From: Myxococcales bacterium UBA5297
GTDB lineage: Bacteria; Myxococcota; Myxococcia; Myxococcales; UBA5297
Length of the DNA: 22,751 nt
NCBI GenBank assembly: GCA_002408385.1
Contig: DHSB01000024.1
Coordinates: forward strand, 71,088-93,838
Direction of reading: 5' to 3'
Shown here: positions 1 through 6,693 of the stretch, piece by piece
Position numbering within the stretch: position 1 is the stretch's first letter
How the letters are laid out: the number at the start of each line of letters is the position of its first letter
Notes under the pieces: generated by a model
Database searches by the model: none
What the model saw: the letters and a program-made list of their open reading frames with translations, nothing else
Told to the model about the DNA's origin: nothing
Position numbers and translations under genes: made by a program

Positions 1-2
1 TC

Positions 3-956
3 GCCTGCCCCGGCTCGAAAAACGCCCAGCTCCTCGACCTGCCCTATGGCGCCGGCGCCTCCCTCTCGCTCTCGGCCAAGGAGGCGAGCGTATCGCTCGA
101 CGTCCCGCTCGACGACGCGCTCGCCAAGCGGCTCGCCTCTCTTGGCACCCCCGCCGGCGCCGAGCTGCTCGCGCACGCCGATCCGGCCTCGTTCCTCATC
201 GCCCGGATCGGCCTCGATCCCTCGGCGCTCGCGCCGCTCGCCGGGACGCTCGTCCCGAAGGCCTTCCAGCGCGCGCTGCGCCAGGCCCAGGTCGCTCCCG
301 CCGACGTGCTCGCCAGCCTCAAGCCCGGCACGCTCGTGACGATGAGCCTCGCGCCGACCGCGAACCTCGGCACGACCCTTGTCCTCGACCTGACCCGGAC
401 CAACCCCTTCCACTACCTGCACCTGCAGGCCGTCGGGCGCGCCCAGGAGCCCGAGAAGGCCCGCGGCCTGCTCGAGAAGACCCTCGCCGTCGCGCCGCGC
501 TACGGGGCGACCATCGTCGAGGGCGAGAGCGCCGGGGCCAAGACCTGGACCTTCAATTACCACCTCGGCGAAGGCGCCCGCATCGCGCTGAAGGACGACC
601 TCGCGCTCGTCACCGGCGGCCAGGGCCAGCTCGAGGAGCTGCTCGCGCGCATCGCCGAGAAGACCCCGGCGACCCTGAAGATCGACCCCGGGGCCAAGAC
701 CTCGCTCGAGAGCGACGGCCTCGCGCTCTTCGTCGACGTCGCGCGGCTGAGCGCCTCGGTGCGCAAGCTGCCGGACTCGGCCTACGGCATCGGCGGCTTC
801 GCCATCAAGGCCGCCGTCGGCCGCTGGCTCGACGCCATCGAGGAGATCGGCTCGCTGCGCCTCTCGGCCCGCGTCGCCGAGCGCACCCTGCGCGCCGAGC
901 TCGTCCTGAGCCTCGAGCCCGCGCCTGAGCCCCAGGCCGCGAGCCGTACCCCATGA
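3..956 (+). CDS. Unrecognised protein, 5' end cut by window edge
   Basis: The frame is open from the left edge to a TGA at 954-956, giving at least 317 residues; the true start lies outside the window. I do not recognise the family. The visible part is rich in Ala, Leu and Gly, has no membrane segment, and shows repeated stretches of the type LxxLKPGTLVTMSLAP and GDxLALVTGGQGQLEELL, which look like an alpha/beta envelope or periplasmic domain. The C-terminus ends in a Pro/Ala-rich tail (EPAPEPQAAS). It sits 181 bp upstream of an ABC ATPase/permease pair in the same direction. It could be a substrate-binding or lipoprotein partner of that transporter, but nothing in the sequence proves it. A smaller start at 306 is only an internal methionine, since coding-like sequence continues upstream of it. 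Confidence 0.75.
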   Translation, partial: ACPGSKNAQLLDLPYGAGASLSLSAKEASVSLDVPLDDALAKRLASLGTPAGAELLAHADPASFLIARIGLDPSALAPLAGTLVPKAFQRALRQAQVAPADVLASLKPGTLVTMSLAPTANLGTTLVLDLTRTNPFHYLHLQAVGRAQEPEKARGLLEKTLAVAPRYGATIVEGESAGAKTWTFNYHLGEGARIALKDDLALVTGGQGQLEELLARIAEKTPATLKIDPGAKTSLESDGLALFVDVARLSASVRKLPDSAYGIGGFAIKAAVGRWLDAIEEIGSLRLSARVAERTLRAELVLSLEPAPEPQAASRTP

Positions 957-1092
957 GCCCTTCGGCCCGCACCGCCCGGGCAAGCCGCGGGTCGGTCGAG
1001 GCGCGCCGCGACGCGCCCGAACAAGAGCCGAGCGCCAACTCGGCCGACACGAAGGCCGGCCCTCCGTGCACCCGGCCTGCGCCTCCTCACCC

Positions 1093-1117
1093 ACTCTCGA
1101 CTCTCGACTCTCGACTC
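1093..1117 (+). repeat. 7-bp tandem repeat ACTCTCG (three copies plus partial) before the ABC gene
   Basis: ACTCTCG occurs three times in perfect tandem at 1093-1113, followed by a partial copy (ACTC) from 1114. It ends about 20 bp before the ATG of the ABC ATPase, inside a pyrimidine-rich leader that lacks a clear Shine-Dalgarno sequence. The ACTC tetranucleotide is phased every 7 bp (1093, 1100, 1107, 1114), as it also is upstream of selB. The rest of the 957-1137 gap holds no gene that I can support. It contains a short G/C-only hairpin (stem GGCGCG at 1000-1005 with CGCGCC at 1012-1017) that might end the upstream transcript. Confidence 0.7.
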
Positions 1118-1137
1118 TTCGACCGTCGACCAGCCCC

Positions 1138-1839
1138 ATGATCGCCCTCCAACACGTCTTCAAGAGCTACACCGACGCCGAAGGCGAGCCGCGCACCGTG
1201 CTCGCCGGCGCCGATCTATTCGTCGAGGGGGGCGAGCTGGTCGCCATCGTCGGCCCTTCGGGCTGCGGCAAGACCACCCTGCTCAACGTCCTCGGGGGCC
1301 TCGACGTAGGCTACGAGGGCGAGGTCGAGGTCGCGGGGCACAAGCTCAAGCAGATGAAGGACGCCGAGCTGGCCGCCTTTCGCAACCACACCATCGGCTT
1401 CGTCTTCCAGTCCTTCAACCTGCTCGCGCCGCTCACCGCGCTCGAGAACGTGATGCTGCCCTGCTACTTCGGCCCCTCGGGCGAGTCGCGCGCCAATAGG
1501 CTCGAGCGCGCCCGCGGGGCGCTCGCTCGCGTCGGCCTCGCCGACAAGGCCAAGCAGCGGCCTCCCGAGCTCTCGGGTGGCGAGCGGCAGCGGGTCGCCA
1601 TCGCGCGGGCGCTGTTCGGCAAGCCCCGCCTGATCCTGTGCGACGAGCCGACCGGCAACCTCGACGCCAAGACCGGCGCGGAGGTCATCGGCCTGTTCGT
1701 CGACCTGGTGCGCGAGCAGAAGCTCACGATGGTCGTGGTCACGCACGAGGACCGGGTCTCGCAGGCCGCGCGGCGCGTGCTGCGCCTGCGCGACGGGCGG
1801 CTGGTCGAGGGGCTCGCGGAGATGGGAGCGGCGTCATGA
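1138..1839 (+). CDS. ABC transporter ATP-binding protein, MacB/LolD type
   Basis: This 233-residue cytoplasmic ATPase should power the permease encoded next to it. All nucleotide-binding motifs are intact: Walker A GPSGCGKT (residues 39-46), Q-loop Q91, signature LSGGERQ (145-151), Walker B LILCDE (165-170), D-loop NLD (174-176) and the switch histidine H203 in VVTHE. The length and the PTGNLD sequence are typical of the MacB/LolD/FtsE subfamily, which works with FtsX-fold permeases in envelope export, lipoprotein release or mechanotransmission rather than classical import. I chose the ATG at 1138 because it starts the family's MIxLxxVxKSY strand; an upstream in-frame start at 1066 would add a low-complexity tail translated from heptad repeats. 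Its stop overlaps the permease start (ATGA), so the two are translationally coupled. The substrate cannot be read from the sequence. Confidence 0.93.
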   Translation: MIALQHVFKSYTDAEGEPRTVLAGADLFVEGGELVAIVGPSGCGKTTLLNVLGGLDVGYEGEVEVAGHKLKQMKDAELAAFRNHTIGFVFQSFNLLAPLTALENVMLPCYFGPSGESRANRLERARGALARVGLADKAKQRPPELSGGERQRVAIARALFGKPRLILCDEPTGNLDAKTGAEVIGLFVDLVREQKLTMVVVTHEDRVSQAARRVLRLRDGRLVEGLAEMGAAS

Positions 1840-3137
1840 CCCCGGGCAAGCTGGTCCAGCTCGTCGCCATCAACCTGCGGCGCGACAAGAAGGGCGCGCT
1901 CTTCTCGGCCTTCGGCGTCGCCGCCGGCATCGGCGCGCTCGTCTTCTTCATCGCCCTCGGCGGCGCGGTGCGCAGCCTGGTGCGCGAGCGCATCTTCCCG
2001 GTCGACTCCCGGGCGGTCGAGGTCATCCCCCCGGCCCTGTCGCTCGGCAGCATCCTCGGCGGGGGCGCGCTCGACGAAGCGACGGTCGGCCGGCTCGCCG
2101 CGCTCGAGGGCGTCGAGCGGGTCTATCGCAAGATGGAGCTGCGCGTGCCGGCGATGGGCGGCCCGACCGACGGCCTCGTCCAGAGCTTTCGCATCCCGCG
2201 CAACATCTGGCTCGCGATCATCGCCGTGGGCGTCGAGGCCGACTTCGTCGGCGACGACCTCGCCAAGGACCTCGAGTTCGTCGACCCCGCCGACGGCAAG
2301 CCCATCCCCGCCCTGGCGGCGCGCCGGCTGCTCGAGCTCTACAACCGCAGCTTCGCCAAATCCCAGGGCCTGACGCCCATCGGCGAGAGGCTGCTGCTGA
2401 CCGCCGCGGGGGTCGAGCTCATCAGCGTGCGCCTGGGGCGCAGCATGAAGGGCAACACCGGCCTGCTCGAGAAGCGCGTCGGCCTGTCGTTCGCCGGCCT
2501 GTCGGACCGCGCGCCGCTGCACGGCGTACTCATCCCGCTCGAGACCGCGCGGCGCATCAACCGCGAGTACGGGATGGACGCCGAGCGCTACTCGGCGCTC
2601 ACCCTCGTCGCCAAGAGCCCGGACCACGTCCCGGCGCTCGTCCAGAAGGTGCGGCAGATGGGCTTTGCCATCGACGACAGCGAGAAGAAGCTCTCGGAGA
2701 GCGTCGGCGCGGCCGTGGCGGTGACCACCGGCGCGATGGCGCTGCTCTCGGTGCTCATCTGCCTGCTCGCCGCGGTCAACATCGCCCACGCGCTCTCCTC
2801 CTCCATCCGCACCCGCTCGCGCGAGATCGGCGTGTTGCGCGCGGTGGGGGCGACCCGTCTCGACATCTCGGGCCTGGTGCTCGGCGAGGCGCTGGTCATC
2901 GGGCTCATCGGCGGCGCCGCCGGGACGTTCGGTGCCGGGCTGCTCGCCTCGGGGCTCGACGCGATCGCCCGCACCCGCGTGCCGGACTTCCCGTTCAAGC
3001 CGGAGAGCTTCTTCCACTTCTCGCCCGGCCTGCTCGCCGGTGCGGTCGCGCTGGGCGTGGTCGCCTCGCTGCTCGGAGCGCTGGTGCCGGCCCTGTCGGC
3101 CTCGCGCACCGACCCGGCCCGGGTGCTTGCGGGATGA
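1836..3137 (+). CDS. ABC transporter permease, MacB/FtsX fold
   Basis: The 433-residue inner-membrane protein has the topology of the MacB/LolC/FtsX class. One N-terminal helix (about residues 21-43) is followed by a large periplasmic MacB-PCD-like domain (about 45-290) and three C-terminal helices (about 297-320, 347-374, 397-420). The cytosolic loop between helices 2 and 3 carries RTRSREIGVLRAVGAT, the hallmark coupling motif of FtsX-type permeases, and the protein ends with SASRTDPARVLAG, the usual family terminus (A-x-x-DP-x-x-xL). The ATG at 1836 overlaps the ATPase stop by 4 bp. The periplasmic insert LGRSMKGNTGLLEKRVGLSF resembles the conserved FtsX-domain strand. It could be a drug, lipoprotein or peptide exporter; no MacA-type adaptor or TolC is visible in the window. 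Confidence 0.9.
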   Translation: MTPGKLVQLVAINLRRDKKGALFSAFGVAAGIGALVFFIALGGAVRSLVRERIFPVDSRAVEVIPPALSLGSILGGGALDEATVGRLAALEGVERVYRKMELRVPAMGGPTDGLVQSFRIPRNIWLAIIAVGVEADFVGDDLAKDLEFVDPADGKPIPALAARRLLELYNRSFAKSQGLTPIGERLLLTAAGVELISVRLGRSMKGNTGLLEKRVGLSFAGLSDRAPLHGVLIPLETARRINREYGMDAERYSALTLVAKSPDHVPALVQKVRQMGFAIDDSEKKLSESVGAAVAVTTGAMALLSVLICLLAAVNIAHALSSSIRTRSREIGVLRAVGATRLDISGLVLGEALVIGLIGGAAGTFGAGLLASGLDAIARTRVPDFPFKPESFFHFSPGLLAGAVALGVVASLLGALVPALSASRTDPARVLAG

Positions 3138-3207
3138 GCCCGCGCGCGAACAAGCCTCCTCTTCCCTTCACCCCGTCGCGCGGCGAAAAAGCCTGCCGGA
3201 GCCGAGG

Positions 3208-4002
3208 ATGACCACCGCCTCCGACACCTCGGCCCTCCCGGCCCGACAGCGGCCCTCTGTTGGCCTGCTGCTCGCCAACGCCGCGTCGCTCGCGCTCGTG
3301 GTCTGGATAGGCGTGGACCACACCTCTCTCGGGCTCGAGGTGAGAGGCGCGCGGGTCGTCGCGCTCAGCGCGATGCCGCTGTGGCCGCTCTACGCGTTGT
3401 CGGTCGCGGCCGCCGCCGGCCTGGGCGTCTTCGTGGTGATCGAGCTGCTCCGCAGGCGTCCGCCGGACAGCCGCTCCTATCGCCTGCTCCCCATCGCCGC
3501 GGTCGTCTTCTTCGCGATGCACTTCCTGGTGCTGCCACCGGCGCTCCCGCCGATGCCCTCGGACTGGCTCGCGGCTTCGCAGCTCCTTGCCCTGGAGAGC
3601 TCGGCGGTCATCACCGAGGACGGCCTGCTGCCCAGGGACCCCGAAGCGCTCGCGAAGCAGCTCTCGCAGATGCCCCCTCCCTACCTGCGCGACGGCAAGC
3701 CGATGACGGCCTGGCCGCTCGTCGTCCGCTCGGACTGCGACGGCCCAATTTCTGCGCTGCCGGCCGCCCTCGAGCCGGCGACGCTCATCGCCTGCGTCTC
3801 GGCCGACCGCCGCACCGCCTGGGTCAGCATCGCCGGAACGGGCGGCCGGCACACCGGTCCCGCGACGCTGGTCATGGCCGACGGCGCGCCCTTCTCGGTG
3901 AAGGTGCAGGCCATGCGGCGCGAGGAGCTGCCCGCGCTGCCGTTCGAGCTGAACGCCCAAGCCTCGGAAGAGGAGCCCGAAGCGGCCCTTCCCGAGGAGT
4001 AG
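3208..4002 (+). CDS. Unrecognised three-helix membrane protein
   Basis: The product has 264 residues. I place the start at the ATG at 3208, preceded by GCCGAGG, a usable ribosome binding site; the longer frame runs back into the permease gene. Three hydrophobic segments lie at about residues 20-38, 56-80 and 90-108. The remainder, from about 110 to the end, is a soluble domain with one Cys pair (SDCDGP and LIACVS, about 40 residues apart) and an acidic C-terminal tail (EEEPEAALPEE). That domain contains ETL-like strands (TAWVSIAGTGG, PATLVMADGAPFSVKVQ) and is probably periplasmic. I do not recognise the family. It lies 70 bp after the permease in the same direction and could belong to that operon, but its function is unknown. 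Confidence 0.8.
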   Translation: MTTASDTSALPARQRPSVGLLLANAASLALVVWIGVDHTSLGLEVRGARVVALSAMPLWPLYALSVAAAAGLGVFVVIELLRRRPPDSRSYRLLPIAAVVFFAMHFLVLPPALPPMPSDWLAASQLLALESSAVITEDGLLPRDPEALAKQLSQMPPPYLRDGKPMTAWPLVVRSDCDGPISALPAALEPATLIACVSADRRTAWVSIAGTGGRHTGPATLVMADGAPFSVKVQAMRREELPALPFELNAQASEEEPEAALPEE

Positions 4003-4095
4003 GGGCGCCCCGGCAGTTGCCTCTCGAAAGCAGGCTGTGCAGCCTCTCGAACGCCCTCGTCCCCCCAACTTCCCCAAGACGAAAGTGAGTCAAAG

Positions 4096-4572
4096 ATGAA
4101 AGTCGCCCCCAAGCGCGTCGTGTCGCTCGAGTACTCGCTTCACCTCGGTGACCACCAGGTCATCGACAGCAGCGAAGGCGAGCCGCTCAGCTACCTGCAC
4201 GGCACCGCGCAGATCATCCCCGGGCTCGAGCGCCAGCTCGAAGGCATGGAGCCGGGCGAGTCGAAGCAGGTGACCATCGCGCCGGCCGACGGCTACGGCG
4301 AGCGCGATCCCTCGAACGTCCAGGAGGTGCCGCGCACCGCCTTCGGCGACCGCGAGCTGCACGAGGGCGACGAGCTGGTCGCCATCGACGACGAGCAGAA
4401 CGAGGTCCCGGTGCGCATCGAGAAGCTCGTCGGCGACAAGGTGATGGTCGACTTCAACCACCCGCTCGCCGGCAAGACGCTGCACTTCGAGGTGACCATC
4501 CGCGACGTGCGCGAGGCGAGCGACGAGGAGATCGCCCACGGACACGCGCACGACGGGCACCACCACCACTGA
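4096..4572 (+). CDS. slyD: FKBP-type peptidyl-prolyl isomerase, SlyD family
   Basis: This 158-residue cytoplasmic protein has the split FKBP domain of SlyD. The N-terminal part carries YSLHLGDHQVIDSS and the hallmark YLHGTAQIIPGLERQLEGMEPGE (about residues 33-55). The insert-in-flap chaperone domain follows (about 65-125), introduced by ADGYGERDPSNVQEVPR, and the FKBP fold closes with HPLAGKTLHFEVTIRDV. The tail HGHAHDGHHHH (last eleven residues) is a short version of the metal-binding SlyD tail, which in enterobacteria delivers nickel during hydrogenase maturation. Here it is short and lacks cysteines, so only metal binding, not a nickel role, can be inferred. No strong Shine-Dalgarno sequence precedes the ATG. 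It is the last plus-strand gene before the convergent repeat region. Confidence 0.92.
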   Translation: MKVAPKRVVSLEYSLHLGDHQVIDSSEGEPLSYLHGTAQIIPGLERQLEGMEPGESKQVTIAPADGYGERDPSNVQEVPRTAFGDRELHEGDELVAIDDEQNEVPVRIEKLVGDKVMVDFNHPLAGKTLHFEVTIRDVREASDEEIAHGHAHDGHHHH

Positions 4573-4588
4573 ATCGGCGGCTAGCAGC

Positions 4589-4612
4589 GGCCCGGAGCTC
4601 TTCCTTCGGGCC
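4589..4612 (+). terminator. Hairpin after slyD, probable terminator
   Basis: GGCCCGGAG (4589-4597) pairs with CTTCGGGCC (4604-4612), a 9-bp stem with one G-T wobble and a six-base loop, 17 bp after the slyD stop. There is no T-tract after it, which is common in GC-rich genomes, so termination activity is inferred. Confidence 0.5.
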
Positions 4613-4618
4613 ATCCGG

Positions 4619-5079
4619 CCACTCGATGAGTCGAGGGTCGGTACCCATCCCGCCATCCGGCCACTCATCGAGTGAAGGGTCGGGGCCCCACCCGCCGTTT
4701 CGCCACTCGATGAGTGAGGATTTGGCGCCCGCGCGACCTTTTCGCCACTCGATGAGTGAGGATTTGGCGCCCGCGCGACCTTTTCGCCACTCGATGAGTC
4801 AGAATCCGTCGCCTGCGCGACCTTTTCGCCACTCGATGAGTCGAAAAACGGCGGCCAGGCCGCCTCCTGCCACTCGATGAGTCAAAAGCCGTCGCCTGCG
4901 CGACCTTTTCGCCACTCGATGAGTCGAAGGTCGGCGCCCACCCCGTCTCCCCGCCACTCGATGAGTCGAGGGTCGGCGCCCCCCCCGCCTCCCCGCCACT
5001 CGATGAGTGGAAGGTCGGCGCCCGCCCCGCCTCCTCGCCACTCGATGAGTGAAAGGCGGCTGCCGCCGCAAAGGAGCCT
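4619..5079. repeat. 42-bp-period direct repeat array, 11 units, palindromic ACTC-GAT-GAGT core
   Basis: Eleven units start with CCACTCGATGAGT at 4619, 4661, 4703, 4745, 4787, 4829, 4870, 4912, 4954, 4996 and 5038. Every step is exactly 42 bp except the sixth unit, which is 41 bp. The 13-bp core is perfect in ten units. The unit at 4661 has the core inverted (ACTCATCGAGT). The remaining ~29 bp of each unit are related but vary. Units 3 and 4 are identical. Units 5 and 7 share a close variant ending GCGCGACCTTTTCG. Units 8-10 share GGTCGGCGCCC and a C-rich tail. The last unit decays after about 20 bp. The array fills the convergent gap between slyD and the greB-like gene. It is read through by short frames in several phases, but the 41-bp unit breaks the frame and there is no consistent product, so I treat it as non-coding. 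It is not a standard CRISPR array because the intervals between cores are themselves repeated. Confidence 0.95.
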
Positions 5080-5111
5080 TCGGCTGGCGCCGGCCCGCCA
5101 GCACGAAGGCT
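5075..5111 (-). terminator. Long hairpin after the greB-like gene, probable terminator
   Basis: AGCCTTCGGCTGGCG (5075-5089) pairs with CGCCAGCACGAAGGCT (5096-5111): 15 base pairs with one bulged A and a six-base loop. It begins 30 bp beyond the greB-like stop on the minus strand and overlaps the decayed last unit of the 42-bp array. There is a TTTT on the plus-strand side (5126-5129) and a TTT on the minus-strand side, so it might act in both directions. It is the strongest hairpin I see in the convergent region. Confidence 0.55.
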
Positions 5112-5140
5112 GGCGCTCCGAAGGATTTTGCGACACCTCT

Positions 5141-5686
5141 TCAGTACCGGATGCCGGTAACCACCAGCTCGACCGGTCCCTTGGGCCTGTGGACGGTTAC
5201 CTCGTCGCCCTCGGCCTTGCCGAGGAGCGCCTTGGCCAGCGGCGCCTCGACGCTGATGAGCCCGGCCTTCACGTCGAGCTCGTCGGGCCCGACGATGCGG
5301 TAGGTCGACTCGTTTCCGTCCTCGTCCTCGACCGTCACCCAGGCGCCGAAGAAGACGCGATCGGTCCTCTCCTTGCCCGGCTCGACGACGGTGAGCGACT
5401 CGAGCCGCTTGGACAAGAAGCGCAGGCGCCGGTCGATCTCCCGGAGCTTCTTCTTGCCGTAGATGTACTCGGCGTTCTCCGAGCGATCGCCCTGCGCGGC
5501 GGCGGCCGAGACCTCGGCGGTGATCTTCGGGCGATCGACCTTCCAGAGCCGGTCGATTTCGTCCTGGATGCGCTTGAAGCCCTCGGGGGTGATGTAGCGC
5601 CCGCCGCGCCGTCGGGGCGCCTCTTCCTCGACCCGCCCGTCGAGCGGATCGGCCGGGTTGTCTTCCTTGGTAAACGCCTTGGACAT
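5141..5686 (-). CDS. greB: Transcript cleavage factor, GreB type
   Basis: The 181-residue cytoplasmic protein should rescue backtracked RNA polymerase by stimulating cleavage of the nascent RNA. The N-terminal coiled coil (about residues 32-103) carries the loop tip GDRSENAEYIYGKKKLREIDRR, with the two catalytic acidic residues at D67 and E70. The GDRSENA form and the KKLREIDRR run are GreB-like rather than GreA-like. The C-terminal FKBP-like domain (about 108-181) ends VTVHRPKGPVELVVTGIRY. I chose the ATG at 5686 because AGGGTGA sits just upstream; in-frame codons back to 5785 lack conservation signs. Compared with a typical GreB of about 158 residues it has an extra N-terminal stretch of roughly 28 residues (acidic, then RRRGGR). 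It is transcribed toward the 42-bp array. Confidence 0.93.
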   Translation of the reverse strand: MSKAFTKEDNPADPLDGRVEEEAPRRRGGRYITPEGFKRIQDEIDRLWKVDRPKITAEVSAAAAQGDRSENAEYIYGKKKLREIDRRLRFLSKRLESLTVVEPGKERTDRVFFGAWVTVEDEDGNESTYRIVGPDELDVKAGLISVEAPLAKALLGKAEGDEVTVHRPKGPVELVVTGIRY

Positions 5687-5764
5687 CGCTTCACCCTGCG
5701 CCGGGCCGGCTGCTGAGACTGACCGGCGGCACCGCTGTCGAATTCCGAGGGCATCAACGCCCGA

Positions 5765-5809
5765 TTCGGCCCGACCCTCGTCCATTTCCCAAGGGTCGCG
5801 CGGGCCGAA
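5765..5809 (-). terminator. Hairpin after the zinc-ribbon gene, possible terminator
   Basis: TTCGGCCCG (5765-5773) plus ACCCT (5774-5778) pairs with AGGGT (5792-5796) and CGGGCCGAA (5801-5809), leaving a 4-nt bulge and a 13-nt loop. It starts about 8 bp after the stop codon of the zinc-ribbon gene on the minus strand and lies between that gene and greB. There is no T-tract. Confidence 0.45.
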
Positions 5810-5817
5810 CGGTCGGG

Positions 5818-6540
5818 CTAGCCGAAGAGCCAGGAGAAGAGCTTCACGAGCGCGCCCTCGAGCGGATCGTCGTCGCCGTAGGCGACGTCGGTAGAGATCC
5901 GCACACGCTGGTTGCCTCTCCTGAAGAGACTGGAGCTGGAACCGTAGGTGTCCCAGTTGCTGTCGAGCGGGCTACGGGTCGAGGGCTTCACGTCGAGAGG
6001 CGTCGCGCCCGCGGGGGCGCAACTGCCGCAGTAGAGGTGATTGCCTAGGTCGAACACCTGGCCGCGCCGCAGGGGGCGATGGCAGGTCTCGCATTCGACG
6101 CGCCCCCCTGACCCGCTCGCCGCGGAGCGCGCCTGGGAGCCGGCCTCCTCGAGCAGCGCGGCGAGGCCGAGGTTGGTGGCGACCACCTGCAGCTCGCCGC
6201 GATCGAGGTAGACCCCGGAGCAGCGCAGGCAGACGTCGAGGCTCACACCGCGCAGGTTGCCCACGCGCAGGACGTCGCCGCACTCGGGGCACAGCGGCGC
6301 GGGCGAGCCGCACTTGACGCACTCGTGATGCCTGGGCCCGAGCTCCTGGCCGCAGGACTTGCACTGCGCCGCGCCCCGTCGCGCGCTCTCGGCGAGGCTG
6401 CGCACGGCCTGGCCGCCGGCCACCGGCTCGAGCTCGCCGCCGTCGAACCAGAAGCCGCCGCACTTCGGGCAGGCGTCGAGCTCGAGCTTGCGGGCCTCGA
6501 CGAGGTTCATCTCGCTTCTGCAGGACGGGCATCTGCGCAT
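5818..6540 (-). CDS. Zinc-ribbon protein with two zf-TFIIB modules
   Basis: The 240-residue protein contains sixteen cysteines, all arranged as CxxC pairs: 4/7, 24/27, 60/63, 74/77, 84/87, 104/107, 150/153 and 171/174. This is enough for four zinc ribbons. The first and third quartets are zf-TFIIB type, each followed by the family signature (FWFDGGEL at 30-37, VYLDRGEL at 110-117). The second (CKSC..CVKC) is a compact ribbon, and the fourth (CETC..CGSC, with HLY before the last pair) looks LIM/rubredoxin-like. A short hydrophobic tail (LVKLFSWLFG) ends the protein. The start at 6540 is supported by AAGGGGAGA about 8 bp upstream; the longer frame to 6567 is not needed. Bacterial zf-TFIIB proteins are mostly uncharacterised, and nucleic acid or protein binding is only inferred. 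No helicase or rhomboid fusion is present. Confidence 0.85.
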   Translation of the reverse strand: MRRCPSCRSEMNLVEARKLELDACPKCGGFWFDGGELEPVAGGQAVRSLAESARRGAAQCKSCGQELGPRHHECVKCGSPAPLCPECGDVLRVGNLRGVSLDVCLRCSGVYLDRGELQVVATNLGLAALLEEAGSQARSAASGSGGRVECETCHRPLRRGQVFDLGNHLYCGSCAPAGATPLDVKPSTRSPLDSNWDTYGSSSSLFRRGNQRVRISTDVAYGDDDPLEGALVKLFSWLFG

Positions 6541-6592
6541 GGCTGCGTCTCCCCTTGCTGTTGGCAACCGACGAACGGCTCGGGCGTGAGGA

Positions 6593-6617
6593 GGCGCCTC
6601 GGGACGGCAGAGGCGCC
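6593..6617. repeat. Inverted repeat between the zinc-ribbon gene and the Mo-hydroxylase operon
   Basis: GGCGCCTC (6593-6600) and GAGGCGCC (6610-6617) form a perfect 8-bp stem around a nine-base loop. It lies upstream of the zinc-ribbon gene (53 bp before its ATG) and downstream of the Mo-hydroxylase operon, so it may be a second terminator hairpin or an operator; the sequence does not decide. Confidence 0.45.
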
Positions 6618-6662
6618 CGGGGGCGGAGAAATGAATCCCGGCCGTTTGGCGCCCTCCGCGAC

Positions 6663-6692
6663 GCGCCGGAGCGAGAGCTTCGCTCCGTGCGC
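6663..6692 (-). terminator. Hairpin at the end of the Mo-hydroxylase operon
   Basis: GGAGCGA (6668-6674) pairs with TCGCTCC (6680-6686) around a five-base loop, flanked by a further GCGC/GCGC pairing (6663-6666 with 6689-6692). It begins directly after the stop codon of the large subunit on the minus strand, the position expected of an operon terminator. No T-tract follows. Confidence 0.55.
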
Positions 6693-6693
6693 C

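Noticed and set aside
4032..4045. Terminator hairpin AGGCTG-TG-CAGCCT before slyD
   Set aside because: The loop would be only two bases, and no T-tract follows.
4626..4880. Short repeat protein with a 14-residue period (FRHSMSEDLAPARP-like) read through the array, and similar frames on the other strand
   Set aside because: The period follows only from 42 being divisible by three. The 41-bp unit shifts the frame, several frames are open at once, and there is no ribosome binding site or conserved product.
4619..5079. CRISPR array
   Set aside because: The conserved core is only 13 bp, the intervals are themselves related or identical, and no cas gene is in the window.
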